From positions 1 through 39,335 of the forward strand of contig CAYGHG010000008.1 of assembly GCA_964349515.1 (NCBI GenBank): 39,335 nucleotides of DNA, in the 5' to 3' direction. The DNA comes from CAYGHG01 sp964349515. Its GTDB lineage: Bacteria > Oederibacteriota > PGYV01 > CAYGHG01. The notes beneath the pieces are model-generated. The model was not told where the DNA came from. It saw nothing but the letters and a program-made list of their open reading frames with translations, and did not search any database. Shown in pieces: positions 1-8,482 of this stretch (positions are counted from its first letter, which is position 1; every line of letters begins with the position of its first letter). A program made the translations under genes and the position numbers.

Positions 1-25
1 TTTCTATTATTAAAATATTCAAATA

Positions 26-1033
26 TCAGTTTTTCTTTATTCTCTCCGTTATTGCCGGAACTACCTGAAAAATATCGCCTACAATTCCGAATTTGGCAAC
101 CCCGAATATCGGGGCATCGGGGTCCTTATTGATGGCCACAATCACGTCTGAAGACTGCATGCCTGCCAGATGCTGTACCGCGCCTGATATGCCGCAGGCT
201 ATGTAGAGTTTCGGTGAAACTGTTTTTCCTGTCTGCCCGACCTGATGCGAGTAAGGTATCCAGCCCGAATCAACAGCAGCCCTTGATGCACCTACCGCCC
301 CGCCTACAGCCTGGGCAAGTTCTTTTATGAGTTTAAAGTTGTCGCCGCTTCCCATACCCCTGCCGCCTGATACGATGACATCCGCTTCGGACAGATTGAT
401 GGTGGTTTCCACTTCTTCTATAAACTCAAGAAACTGCGATATGGCGCTGTAGCTTGCCTCTTTGATAACAGGCTCTATCACTTCGCCTTTTCTTGCGGGA
501 TCCTTTGTTATTGGCTTAAATACTTTGTACCTTGCCGTGGCCATCTGAGGCCTTCTCTCGGGAGTTACTATTTTTGCCATCAGGCTGCCGCCAAAAGCGG
601 GCCTTATCTGAAAAAGATTTCTCTCAGCCATGTCGAGTTCAAACGAAGTGCAGTCGGCCGTGAGCCCGGCATTCAGTTTTATTGAAACGCGCGGGAAAAA
701 CGCCCTGCCTACCGCCGTGGCGCCGGCAAGAATTATCTCCGGCTTGAACTGTTCGGCTATGTCTGCCAGAACGTTTGTATAGAGCTCGTCGTTAAAATGA
801 TCCAGCTTCGGATTGTCAACTACATATACCTTATCCGCGCCTGCGGCAATTAAATCCGCCGCTTTTGCCTTAATATTGTGGCCCAACAAAACCGCACATA
901 CCTCGGTCTGAAGCTGGTCAGCCAGTTCGCGGCCCTTTCCAAGAAGCTCATAAGATACGTTATGTATGTTCCCGCGCCTCTGTTCCGCGAAAACCCAAAT
1001 ACCTTTATAATCACTTTTGTTTAATTCTGCCAT
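26..1033 (-). CDS. etfA: Electron transfer flavoprotein subunit alpha
   Basis: This 335-residue protein is the alpha subunit of the EtfAB heterodimer. The complex accepts electrons from acyl-CoA dehydrogenases through bound FAD in the cytoplasm. The C-terminal half carries the family FAD-binding signature: SGGRGMGSG, then VGQTGKTV, SGAVQHLAGM and a closing segment with NKDPDAPIF. The length is normal and there is no ferredoxin-like N-terminal extension. It starts at an ATG preceded by AAGGAGG at 8 bases. It lies 13 bases after etfB, whose upstream neighbour is an acyl-CoA dehydrogenase, so the three probably form one electron-transfer module at the end of the fatty-acid operon. Identity is clear; whether this Etf bifurcates electrons cannot be told from the sequence alone. 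Confidence 0.95.
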   Translation of the reverse strand: MAELNKSDYKGIWVFAEQRRGNIHNVSYELLGKGRELADQLQTEVCAVLLGHNIKAKAADLIAAGADKVYVVDNPKLDHFNDELYTNVLADIAEQFKPEIILAGATAVGRAFFPRVSIKLNAGLTADCTSFELDMAERNLFQIRPAFGGSLMAKIVTPERRPQMATARYKVFKPITKDPARKGEVIEPVIKEASYSAISQFLEFIEEVETTINLSEADVIVSGGRGMGSGDNFKLIKELAQAVGGAVGASRAAVDSGWIPYSHQVGQTGKTVSPKLYIACGISGAVQHLAGMQSSDVIVAINKDPDAPIFGVAKFGIVGDIFQVVPAITERIKKN

Positions 1034-1046
1034 TTTCGCGGCCTCC

Positions 1047-1838
1047 TTATTTGATAAAACCGGTTTCTTTTAATTTGCCGAAGAGCTTGTCTGCAATCGC
1101 ATCAGGCTCGCCTTCCAACATTTCAGCCTTGCCGGGCGCCCTCGTGGCAGACCAGCTTTTCGCGACCCTGGTGGGCGAATTCTTGAGCCCCACCATATTT
1201 TCGTCGCCGCCTATGTCCTCAAGCGACCAGGTGGCGGGCTCATATTTTTTCGCCCTCATTTTACCTTTCAGCGATTCAAGCCTCGGCTCGTTAATTTCCT
1301 TTACCACAGTTATAGCGGCCGGAAGAGGCGTTTTAAAAACATCCGTGCCGTCTTCCATCATCTTCTCAACTGTCATTTCCTTGTCGCTTATTTCCCTTAT
1401 TTTCTTTATCCAGGTAAGTGAAGGGATGTTAAGGTACTGTGCCGTAGACGGCCCGACCTGCGCCGTATCCCCGTCAACAGCCTGCTTTCCGAAAAGTATT
1501 ATGTCAAAACCCAGTTTTTCACAGGCTTTGGCAAGTGCATAAGAAGTTGCCCATGTATCAGAGCCCGCGAGTTTTCTGTCTGAAATCAACACAGCCTCGT
1601 CAGCACCCATTCCTATTGCCACTTTCAGCATCTCTTTTGCCATAGGGGGCCCCATTGTAATCACGGTGACCGTGCTTCCGGCGATTTTTTCCCTGATTCT
1701 TAAACCCTCTTCTACGGCATACATGTCAAAAGGGTTCATTACAGTACCTGCCGTCTCCCTTTTAAGCGTTCCTGTTTCCGGGTCCACCTTTATGTCTGTG
1801 GTGTCCGGAACCTGCTTTACGCAAACTACAATTTTCAT
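1047..1838 (-). CDS. etfB: Electron transfer flavoprotein subunit beta
   Basis: This 263-residue protein is the beta subunit partner of EtfA. It opens with the typical MKIVVCVKQVPDT strand and carries the nucleotide-binding segment GKQAVDGDTAQVGP around residues 115-130. That segment and the later EPRLESLKGKMRAKK stretch resemble the clostridial FixA/EtfB type paired with butyryl-CoA dehydrogenase-like enzymes. It starts at an ATG with a GGAGGT ribosome site 7 bases upstream. The 118-base spacer to the upstream acyl-CoA dehydrogenase holds degenerate 7-bp repeats, so cotranscription is likely but not certain. Confidence 0.95.
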   Translation of the reverse strand: MKIVVCVKQVPDTTDIKVDPETGTLKRETAGTVMNPFDMYAVEEGLRIREKIAGSTVTVITMGPPMAKEMLKVAIGMGADEAVLISDRKLAGSDTWATSYALAKACEKLGFDIILFGKQAVDGDTAQVGPSTAQYLNIPSLTWIKKIREISDKEMTVEKMMEDGTDVFKTPLPAAITVVKEINEPRLESLKGKMRAKKYEPATWSLEDIGGDENMVGLKNSPTRVAKSWSATRAPGKAEMLEGEPDAIADKLFGKLKETGFIK

Positions 1839-1863
1839 AAGTTTAACCTCCGGTTTTAAAATC

Positions 1864-1953
1864 CAGTCTGCGGTCTACAGTTTACAGTCTACAGTTCAAA
1901 AACAGCTTTTGACCGCCCTTAACTGCAGACCTTAAACTATAAACTCTAAACTT
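1864..1953. repeat. Degenerate 7-bp-periodic intergenic repeat with inverted arms
   Basis: The spacer between the acyl-CoA dehydrogenase stop and etfB is built of 7-bp units such as TCTACAG, TTTACAG and TCTACAG on the left and TTAAACT, ATAAACT, CTAAACT on the right. The two halves are inverted relative to each other: GGTCTACAGTT at 1872-1882 pairs with AACTGCAGACC at 1921-1931 with one mismatch. There is no U-run after it, so it is not a standard terminator. Similar material occurs near 9748-9777 and 36317-36401. Confidence 0.7.
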
Positions 1954-1956
1954 GTT

Positions 1957-3132
1957 TTATTTTTTTTTCATCGCCGCTTCTTTAATAAGCTTCGCGGCTA
2001 TTTCATTCAGCTGTATCTGGCTTGTGCCCTCGTATATCTGGGTTATTTTCGCGTCTCTCATCATTTTTTCCACAGGGTATTCTTTCATGTATCCGTAACC
2101 GCCAAAAACCTGAACAGCGTTTGTGGTTACCCTCATTGCCACTTCAGCCGCGTAGTATTTGCACATAGCCGAGTCTTTGGCAAAGTCCACAGCTCCGGCA
2201 TCCACGCCGCGCGATACCGCGTACAGCATTGCCCTCGCGGCTTCAATTTCAACAGCCATGTTCGCGAGTATGTGCTGAACCGCCTGGAACGAGGAAATCT
2301 TAACGCCGAACTGTTCCCTCTGCCTGGTATAAGCCAGAGCCTCGTCAAGAGCGCCCGCCGCAATACCCAGCGCCTGCGCCGCAACACCCGGGCGCGAGTG
2401 GTTAAGCGTCCCTACCGCGTGTATGAAACCCAATCCTTCCTTTCCGCCGACAAGATTCTCCGCAGGAACTTCGCAGTCCTGGAAAATAAGTTCTGTTGTT
2501 GCAGACGCCCTGATTCCCATCTTGTGCTCTTTCTTGCCAAAGGTAAATCCGGGCGTCCCCTTCTCCACTATGAAACACGAGCAGCCCCTGGTTCCTTTTG
2601 ATTTGTCCGTCATCGCAAAAACCGTATATGTTTCAGCTTCGCTGCCGTTTGTTATCCACTGCTTGGTTCCGTTCAACACATACTTTCCGCCTTTTTTTAC
2701 GGCAGTGGTCCTCATGGCGCCCGCGTCAGAACCCGCATTGGCTTCAGTCAGCCCAAAAGCCGCCAGCTTCTTGCCGGACGCAATATCAGGAAGATATTTC
2801 ATCTTCTGTTCTTCAGTAGCGCCTAAAAGTATGGGAAAAGTCCCCAGGGCCGAAGCAGCCATCGCAAGCGATATTCCGCCGCATATCTTGGAGAGTTCTT
2901 CAACCGCAAGAACTAAAAGCATAATCCCCTTGCTGCCTTCCTGGGACATTCCGCCGTATTTCTCGGGTATATACAGCCCGCACAGGCCGGCTGATGACAT
3001 TTCTTTTACTATATCCCACGGGAATATGCCCTCTTCGTCGTATTTTTCCCTGACGGGTTTGATTTTCTTAACCGCTAATTCTCTTGAAGTGTCTATCACC
3101 ATCTGTTCTTCTTCTGTAAAAAAGTAATTCAT
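1957..3132 (-). CDS. Acyl-CoA dehydrogenase (short/butyryl-CoA type)
   Basis: This 391-residue flavoenzyme oxidises acyl-CoA to 2-enoyl-CoA, or runs in reverse, passing electrons to EtfAB. It has the full family layout: an alpha-helical N-terminal domain, a middle beta domain with GLTEANAGSDAGAM (127-140) and QWITNGSEAE (158-167), and a C-terminal helical domain with QREQFG (271-276) and FGGYGYMKEYPVEKMMRD (343-360). The catalytic base is Glu368 in IYEGTSQIQ, the position used by short-chain and butyryl-CoA dehydrogenases. It starts at an ATG with AGGAGG and lies 15 bases after rnc, so it is probably in the same operon as the fab genes. Chain-length preference is not readable. Its place beside FAS genes instead of beta-oxidation genes is unusual. 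Confidence 0.93.
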   Translation of the reverse strand: MNYFFTEEEQMVIDTSRELAVKKIKPVREKYDEEGIFPWDIVKEMSSAGLCGLYIPEKYGGMSQEGSKGIMLLVLAVEELSKICGGISLAMAASALGTFPILLGATEEQKMKYLPDIASGKKLAAFGLTEANAGSDAGAMRTTAVKKGGKYVLNGTKQWITNGSEAETYTVFAMTDKSKGTRGCSCFIVEKGTPGFTFGKKEHKMGIRASATTELIFQDCEVPAENLVGGKEGLGFIHAVGTLNHSRPGVAAQALGIAAGALDEALAYTRQREQFGVKISSFQAVQHILANMAVEIEAARAMLYAVSRGVDAGAVDFAKDSAMCKYYAAEVAMRVTTNAVQVFGGYGYMKEYPVEKMMRDAKITQIYEGTSQIQLNEIAAKLIKEAAMKKK

Positions 3133-3147
3133 TTTTCCTCCTGTTGT

Positions 3148-3825
3148 TTATTTCTTTTTTATTTTTTTTACCGCGCGTTTTGCGGCTTCCTGCTCCGCTT
3201 CCTTTATGGTCTTTCCCTTTCCGGCTCCGTATATTTTTCCTTTTATATAAACAGCGGTGTGAAAAACTTTTTTATGTTCTTCACCCGTGGTCTTTGTCAT
3301 TTTGTATTCGGGCAGGGGCAGGCTCTTTCCCTGAACTATAATCTGCAGCTCCGATTTATAGTCGCCCAAATCCCTTTTTTTCCCGGCAGTTTTGAGCTCT
3401 TTTGAATAAATTCCGAGCACAAATTCCCGCGCGGTTTCAAAACCTTTCAAAAGATAGACAGCCCCGGTGACGGATTCAACCACGTCACTGACAATTTTTT
3501 TATTGCGCCCCGCTTCCCGCCTGTCAAAACCCCGGCCGAGCTCTGTTTTCTTTATTATTCCGTTTTCCCTGCCTATGTTGTAAAGAGCTTCTTTGCTTAC
3601 CAGATAACTTTTAATCCTTGAGAGGTCTCCGACACCCGGGCCCTTGCTGCGCTCATACAGGGCCGCGCTTATAACCAGCCCGAGAACCGCATCACCGAGA
3701 AACTCCAGTTTTTCATAATGCCCCGAAGGAGACGCCGACTTATGCGTCAGCGCCTCCTTAACGAGGGCGTTATTGTCAATTCCGTTTTTTTTAAGAAACC
3801 TCTCAGCGAATGTCTTTCCCGCCAA
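3148..3825 (-). CDS. rnc: Ribonuclease III (TTG start)
   Basis: This 225-residue double-strand-specific endoribonuclease processes rRNA precursors and structured mRNAs. The catalytic domain carries the signature YEKLEFLGDAVLGL with acidic residues Glu38, Glu41 and Asp45, and the second pair Asp114 and Glu117 in SDVVESVTGAVYL. A double-stranded-RNA-binding domain follows (about 153-222), ending in the basic KEAEQEAAKRAVKKIKKK. The start codon is TTG at 3825-3823, only 4 bases after the fabF stop. No strong ribosome site precedes it, which suggests coupling to fabF. The order acpP-fabF-rnc is a classic arrangement in many bacteria. Confidence 0.94.
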   Translation of the reverse strand: MAGKTFAERFLKKNGIDNNALVKEALTHKSASPSGHYEKLEFLGDAVLGLVISAALYERSKGPGVGDLSRIKSYLVSKEALYNIGRENGIIKKTELGRGFDRREAGRNKKIVSDVVESVTGAVYLLKGFETAREFVLGIYSKELKTAGKKRDLGDYKSELQIIVQGKSLPLPEYKMTKTTGEEHKKVFHTAVYIKGKIYGAGKGKTIKEAEQEAAKRAVKKIKKK

Positions 3826-3829
3826 TTGT

Positions 3830-5074
3830 TTACTCGGAATACTTTTTAAGAATCACGCTGGCATTGTGGCCGCCGAACCCGAGCGAATTTGAAAGGCCTA
3901 TGTTGACCACAGCCTCACGCTTGGCGTTGGGGACATAATCAAGATCGCACTCGGGGTCCTTTGTAAACTGGTTCATTGTCCCGTGCACGATATTATCCCT
4001 GCAGGAAAGCGCCGTAACCGCGAGTTCCACCGCGCCGGTCGCTCCGAGCATATGGCCCGTCATTGATTTGGTGGAATTAATCAACAGCTTATACGCGTGA
4101 TCGCCAAATACGTTTTTGATTATCTTTGTTTCTGTCTTGTCATTCAGATGGGTTGATGTGCCGTGAGCGTTTAAATACTGTACGTCCTCCGGTTTAATGC
4201 CTGCGTCCGCGAGCGCGTTTTTCATGCAAAGTATGCCGCCCGAGCCGTCTTCCGGCGGCGCAGTCATATGATAAGCGTCATCCGATGCCCCGTAGCCCAA
4301 TACTTCGGCTATGATATTCGCGCCGCGTGCTTTTGCGTGCTCAAGAGATTCAAGCACCAATACGCCTCCGCCGTCAGACATGACAAACCCGTCCCTGTCC
4401 TTGTCAAAAGGCCTGGAAGCGCCCTTTGGGTCATCGTTTCTGGTAGAAAGGCTTTTGGCAGAACAGAATCCCGCAAGCCCGAGAGGCGTAAGCGATCCTT
4501 CCGCGCCTCCGGCAAGAGCCACGTCAACCGAACCGCGCCGTATCATCCACATGGCTTCCCCGATCGAATGGGTGCCTGAGGCGCAGGCGGTTACGATAGA
4601 AAAATTCGGGCCTCTGTAGCCGTATCTCATAGAAATGAATGCCCCTACCATATTGGTGATGATGGTGGGTATCATGAAAGGGGAAACCCTTCCCGGCCCT
4701 TTTTCTCCTATCACACGGGTCTGTTCTTCTATTACGTTTAAACCGCCGATTCCGGAACCGACCAGAACCGCAACGCGGTCCTTGTCGATATTTGCATTCT
4801 CAAGGCCGGCCATTTCAACAGCTTCTTTTGCCGCCTTAACACCGAACTGTATGAACCTCGGTATTCTCTTAACCTCTTTTTTTTCAAGAACCTCAAGAGG
4901 GTCAAAGTTTTTTATCTCGCCTGCAAATTTAGTTTCGTGGTTCGACGCATCAAACAGCGTGATGTAATCTATACCGCTTTTCCCTGCAAGAAGCGCTTCC
5001 CATGTGTCTTTCAGGTTATTGGCAAGCGGGGTAACCACGCCCATCCCTGTAATTACAACTCTTTTTTTCTCCAT
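3830..5074 (-). CDS. fabF: 3-oxoacyl-ACP synthase II
   Basis: This 414-residue condensing enzyme elongates acyl-ACP with malonyl-ACP in type II fatty-acid synthesis. The catalytic triad is visible: Cys164 in VTACASGTHSIG, His304 in NAHGTSTHLND and His341 in STKSMTGHMLGATGA. The C-terminal GLSNSLGFGGHNASV loop is intact. Length matches the family. It starts at an ATG with AGAGGT upstream and lies 23 bases after acpP, the gene for its substrate carrier. Confidence 0.97.
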   Translation of the reverse strand: MEKKRVVITGMGVVTPLANNLKDTWEALLAGKSGIDYITLFDASNHETKFAGEIKNFDPLEVLEKKEVKRIPRFIQFGVKAAKEAVEMAGLENANIDKDRVAVLVGSGIGGLNVIEEQTRVIGEKGPGRVSPFMIPTIITNMVGAFISMRYGYRGPNFSIVTACASGTHSIGEAMWMIRRGSVDVALAGGAEGSLTPLGLAGFCSAKSLSTRNDDPKGASRPFDKDRDGFVMSDGGGVLVLESLEHAKARGANIIAEVLGYGASDDAYHMTAPPEDGSGGILCMKNALADAGIKPEDVQYLNAHGTSTHLNDKTETKIIKNVFGDHAYKLLINSTKSMTGHMLGATGAVELAVTALSCRDNIVHGTMNQFTKDPECDLDYVPNAKREAVVNIGLSNSLGFGGHNASVILKKYSE

Positions 5075-5097
5075 TATCTACCTCTGGGAAATATTTT

Positions 5098-5340
5098 TTA
5101 GCCGAGCTTTGCTTTGATGTGCTCGATTGTCTCGCCGACTGATTTAATCTTCTCGGCATCCTCGTCAGGAATTTCGATGTTGAATTCTTCTTCAAGAGCC
5201 ATAACAAGCTCCACAGTGTCAAGCGAGTCTGCTCCGAGGTCATCAATGAAAGAAGCCTCAGGCTTTACTTCCGACGGGTCAACTCCGAGCTGCGCTACAA
5301 CAACGTCTTTTACTCTTTCTTCTACTGTTTTCTCTGACAT
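5098..5340 (-). CDS. acpP: Acyl carrier protein
   Basis: This 80-residue acidic carrier holds growing acyl chains on a phosphopantetheine arm. The attachment site is Ser39 in DDLGADSLDTVEL, the canonical motif. Helices and length are typical. It starts at an ATG with a near-ideal ribosome site (AAGGAGG, 6-7 bases upstream), fitting the high expression expected of ACP. The upstream spacer is a patchwork of repeats and an assembly gap, so acpP may also have its own promoter there, but none could be identified. Confidence 0.97.
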   Translation of the reverse strand: MSEKTVEERVKDVVVAQLGVDPSEVKPEASFIDDLGADSLDTVELVMALEEEFNIEIPDEDAEKIKSVGETIEHIKAKLG

Positions 5341-5449
5341 AATTCTCCTCCTTGAGTTTGTTTGCTTTCTTTTTTTTTAGTTTCTAAGGCGCTAACGCGC
5401 CGTTGTTTTTTAATACTTTTTAATACTTTTAATACAATAACAAGTACCT

Positions 5450-5468
5450 GACAGCACGGAGTGCTGTC
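5450..5468. repeat. Perfect 8-bp stem hairpin
   Basis: GACAGCAC, a 3-base loop GGA, then GTGCTGTC. Neither strand has a T-run after the stem, so a dispersed-repeat or RNA-stability hairpin is more likely than a terminator. Confidence 0.65.
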
Positions 5469-5532
5469 CCTACTGAACAGATATACGTTCAAAAAAAACA
5501 CAGCTCGTCGGCCCGGGTCGGCATTTCTACCG

Positions 5533-5796
5533 ATCCCGCTCGCCATAATTTTATTAANNNNNNNNNNNNNNNNNNNNNNNNNNNNNNNNNNNNNNNNNNN
5601 NNNNNNNNNNNNNNNNNNNNNNNNNNNNNNNNNNNNNNNNNNNNNNNNNNNNNNNNNTGATGGCTCGGGGATAGTGATCTGTAGCGCTCAATAAAACTGA
5701 GCGCACAGCTCAGGCAATCCCGCTCGCCATAATTTTATTAATGATGGCTCGGGGATAGTGATCTGTAGCGCTCAATAAAACTGAGCGCACAGCTCA
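5533..5796. repeat. 80-bp tandem direct repeat, interrupted by 100-N gap
   Basis: The full copy is 5717-5796 and ends exactly at the fabG stop codon. A second copy is split: its first 25 bases are 5533-5557 and its remaining 55 bases are 5658-5712. A 4-base GGCA (5713-5716) separates the copies. Each copy holds the inverted repeat GCGCTCA / TGAGCGC (5768-5774 and 5782-5788 in the full copy). The gap flanks join in phase with the repeat unit, so the copy number is unknown. Confidence 0.85.
5558..5657. other. Assembly gap (100 N)
   Basis: A run of exactly 100 N inside the 80-bp repeat. The two flanks are consecutive in the intact copy, so the true missing length may be zero or whole repeat units. 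Confidence 0.97.
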
Positions 5797-6540
5797 CTAC
5801 ATTGCCATGCCGCCATCCACTCTAAGCGTTTCTCCCGTCACATAGGACGAGAGTTCTGATGATAAGAACAGTACTGCATTTGCCACATCTTCAGGCATAC
5901 CCATTGTTTTTGTGGGTATGTGGGCGAGGATTCCGTTCTGAACTTCCACGCTCAGTTTGTCGGTCATTGCCGTCTTTATGTATCCGGGGCAGACCGCATT
6001 AACCCTTACATTTCTTGACGACAGCTCTTTTGCCACGCTTTTTGTTATCCCTATGACGCCCGCTTTTGAAGCCGAGTAATTGGTCTGAGCCGCATTGCCC
6101 ATAAGACCGATTACAGAGGAAATGTTAACAATCGAGCCTTTCCTCTGTTTCATCATTATTTTTCCGACTGTCTTGGTAAAATTGAAAACGCCCTTCAAAT
6201 TAATAGCGATTACCAGATCCCACTCCTGTTCGGTCATTCTTAATAATAGGTTGTCCCTCGTGATGCCGGCGTTGTTGACAAGTATATCAACGGCTTTAAA
6301 TCTGTCAACAATTTTTTCCACCACAGCCTCAACATCAGCAAGGCTGGATACATCCGCCTTATAAGCCTCGGCTTCCACTCCCATGCCTTTGAGTTTTGCG
6401 GCTGTTTCAGCTGCCTTTTCAATATTCACGTCAAGAACCGCTATGTTAGCGCCTTCCGAAGCCAGCTTTACCGCGATTGCCTCCCCTATGCCCTGCGCCC
6501 CGCCTGTTACAATTGCTGTTTTTCCCGTTAAAAGTGCCAT
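5797..6540 (-). CDS. fabG: 3-oxoacyl-ACP reductase
   Basis: This 247-residue short-chain dehydrogenase reduces 3-oxoacyl-ACP with NADPH, the second step of each elongation cycle. The Rossmann motif GGAQGIGEAIA is at 13-23, NNAG at 89-92, and the catalytic Ser142, Tyr155 and Lys159 lie in NISSVIG and YSASKAG. The C-terminus GETLRVDGGMAM is the usual FabG ending. The ATG has an AGGAGG site, which overlaps the fabD stop codon, so the pair is tightly linked. The 80-bp repeat abuts the stop codon directly. Confidence 0.96.
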   Translation of the reverse strand: MALLTGKTAIVTGGAQGIGEAIAVKLASEGANIAVLDVNIEKAAETAAKLKGMGVEAEAYKADVSSLADVEAVVEKIVDRFKAVDILVNNAGITRDNLLLRMTEQEWDLVIAINLKGVFNFTKTVGKIMMKQRKGSIVNISSVIGLMGNAAQTNYSASKAGVIGITKSVAKELSSRNVRVNAVCPGYIKTAMTDKLSVEVQNGILAHIPTKTMGMPEDVANAVLFLSSELSSYVTGETLRVDGGMAM

Positions 6541-6549
6541 TTTTTCCTC

Positions 6550-7473
6550 CTAAATTGTGAAATTAGTTGCTTCTTCCAGTTTGCCTACATTAATAATTTT
6601 CAGGTTCTTGTCTATTTTTTTTATCAGCCCGGAGAGCACATTTCCCGGCCCGACTTCAATAAAAGTATCTACGCCTTTGGACTTCATGTATTCAACACAT
6701 TCCACCCATCTCACGGACGAAACAACCTGGGAAACAAGCGAGGTTTTTATGTCGTCCGCTTTGGTTATTTCGGAAGCCGTAACATTTGCAACAACGGGTA
6801 TTGCAGCGTCCTTAATTGCAAATTTATCTATCTCAGCTTTCAGCCCCTCCGCCGCCGGCCTCATGACTTCAGAGTGAAAAGCGCCCGCCACAGGCAGCTT
6901 GACGTACCTTTTTGCGCCGAGCTCTTTTGCCGCGGCTTCACCCGCGTCTATTGCCGCCATATCGCCTGATACGACTATCTGGCCGGGCGAGTTAATATTT
7001 GCAATCCCCATGTACCCTGCCGGTTTCACCATTTCACAAAGTTTTTTAACCGCTTCCATGTCGAGGTTAAGAACCGCCGCCATTCCGCTTTTCACATTTG
7101 TTGAAGCTTCCTGCATCAGTTCGCCGCGCCTTTTTACCAGTTTTACCGCGGTTTCAAAATCCATGACTCCCGCCGCGTATAGCGCCGTGTATTCGCCAAG
7201 GCTGTGGCCTGCGAAATAAGCTGTTTTCCCTGCCAGTTTTTCTTTTATGGCCTCATACGCGGCAGCACTGGCGGTCAGTATGGCAGGCTGCGTGTTATGG
7301 GTTTTTTTGAGTTCTTCTTCGGGCCCTAAGAACATGACATCCTTAAGCCCCTGTCCGAACGCTAAATCAGCAGCAGCTATGAGTGAATTTGCCCTTTCAT
7401 TTCCTTCATAAAGATCCAGCCCCATTCCTACATACTGCGAGCCCTGCCCGGGAAACACAACAGCTATTGACAT
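6550..7473 (-). CDS. fabD: Malonyl-CoA:ACP transacylase
   Basis: This 307-residue enzyme moves malonyl from CoA to ACP and so supplies extender units. It opens with AVVFPGQGSQYVGMG. The nucleophile is Ser91 in AGHSLGEYTAL, with Arg116 in KRRGELMQ and the catalytic His200 in VAGAFHSEVM. Length is normal. The AGGAGG ribosome site lies about 10 bases before the ATG. It sits between fabH and fabG, the common order. Confidence 0.96.
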   Translation of the reverse strand: MSIAVVFPGQGSQYVGMGLDLYEGNERANSLIAAADLAFGQGLKDVMFLGPEEELKKTHNTQPAILTASAAAYEAIKEKLAGKTAYFAGHSLGEYTALYAAGVMDFETAVKLVKRRGELMQEASTNVKSGMAAVLNLDMEAVKKLCEMVKPAGYMGIANINSPGQIVVSGDMAAIDAGEAAAKELGAKRYVKLPVAGAFHSEVMRPAAEGLKAEIDKFAIKDAAIPVVANVTASEITKADDIKTSLVSQVVSSVRWVECVEYMKSKGVDTFIEVGPGNVLSGLIKKIDKNLKIINVGKLEEATNFTI

Positions 7474-7504
7474 AATAACGGTACCTCCTGAAGATATTTG
7501 AAAC

Positions 7505-8479
7505 TCATAACTTTACTATTGCCGCGCCCCATGTAAACCCGCCGCCGAAAGCCGAGAAAGCCAGCATACTGCCTTTCTTAATCCTTCCTTGTTCCACCGC
7601 TTCCGAGAGGGCTATTGGTATTGTCGCGGCCGACGTATTGCCGTATTTCTGTATGTTTATTATGTTTTTCTCATCCGGCCAGTTGTATCTTTTTGCGATT
7701 GATTCTATTATTCTGATGTTCGCCTGATGAAAAATCGCAAAATCAATCTCTTCCGGTTTCATTCCGGCTTTTTCCAGCGCTTTATCAATTGCCAGGGGCA
7801 TCTTTTCCACAGCCTGCTTAAAAACCACTTTGCCGTTCATCTGCGTATAATGCATCTTCTTATCAACGGTTTCATGGGTCGTAGGATTAACGCATCCTCC
7901 TGCCGGTATCATAAGAAGGTCCTTAGCGCTGCCGTCAGCGCCGAGATATGTTGAAATTATCCCGCCTCCGTCTACCGGCCCGACCACTACTGCTCCTGCC
8001 CCGTCGCCGAAAAGCACGCAGGTATTCCTGTCTTTCCAATCCACAAAAGATGTAAATTTTTCAGCGCCTATCATTAATATGTTTTTGTACATTCCTGATT
8101 CTATGAATGCCTTTGCAACAGCCAGCCCGTATACAAACCCCGAACATGCCGCAGAAATGTCAAAAGCGGGTGTTTCTTTTAAACCCAGTTTTTCCTGCAC
8201 CGAGCATGCGGTCGCCGGCCACGGGTAATCCGGGGTAATAGTCGCGGTGATAATCAGGTCTATGTCTTCGGCCTTCATCCCCGCGTCAGCAAGAGCTTTT
8301 AAAGAGGCTTTAACCGCCAGGTCAGATGTATGTTCGCCTTCGGCAGCCATCCTGCGCTGCTCTATGCCCGTCATCTTCCGCATCCACTCGTCGTTTGTAT
8401 CGACTATTTTTTCAAGGTCAAAGTTTGTGATTACTTTTTCAGGCACATAATGCCCGATGCCTAATATTCCAGCTCTCAT
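7505..8479 (-). CDS. fabH: 3-oxoacyl-ACP synthase III
   Basis: This 324-residue enzyme starts fatty-acid synthesis by condensing an acyl-CoA with malonyl-ACP. The triad is Cys112 in DISAACSGFVYGL, His251 in FHQANIRI and Asn281 in YGNTSAATIP. The C-terminus FSAFGGGFTWGAAIVKL is typical. The ATG lies 3 bases after the plsX stop, with GGGAGG about 12 bases upstream inside plsX, pointing to translational coupling. Primer preference (acetyl or branched) cannot be told. Confidence 0.96.
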   Translation of the reverse strand: MRAGILGIGHYVPEKVITNFDLEKIVDTNDEWMRKMTGIEQRRMAAEGEHTSDLAVKASLKALADAGMKAEDIDLIITATITPDYPWPATACSVQEKLGLKETPAFDISAACSGFVYGLAVAKAFIESGMYKNILMIGAEKFTSFVDWKDRNTCVLFGDGAGAVVVGPVDGGGIISTYLGADGSAKDLLMIPAGGCVNPTTHETVDKKMHYTQMNGKVVFKQAVEKMPLAIDKALEKAGMKPEEIDFAIFHQANIRIIESIAKRYNWPDEKNIINIQKYGNTSAATIPIALSEAVEQGRIKKGSMLAFSAFGGGFTWGAAIVKL

Positions 8480-8482
8480 CGG

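Larger units (their letters stand above)
5341..5796. other. Repeat-rich spacer between fabG and acpP with assembly gap
   Basis: This 456-base stretch has no credible gene. From the acpP side it holds a GC-rich hairpin GGCGC-TAAC-GCGCC (5388-5401), a 10-bp tandem TAATACTTTT (5411-5435), a perfect 8-bp hairpin (5450-5468), a GGGTCGG/CCGATCCC imperfect inverted repeat (about 5516-5537) and an 80-bp direct repeat cut by 100 N (5533-5796). None of the hairpins has a U-run in the direction of the minus-strand operon. The look is of several short dispersed elements inserted into the fab operon. Confidence 0.7.

Noticed and set aside
5388..5401. Rho-independent terminator downstream of fabG
   Set aside because: The hairpin has a T-run only on the plus strand, opposite to the operon; it would also cut acpP off from the operon.
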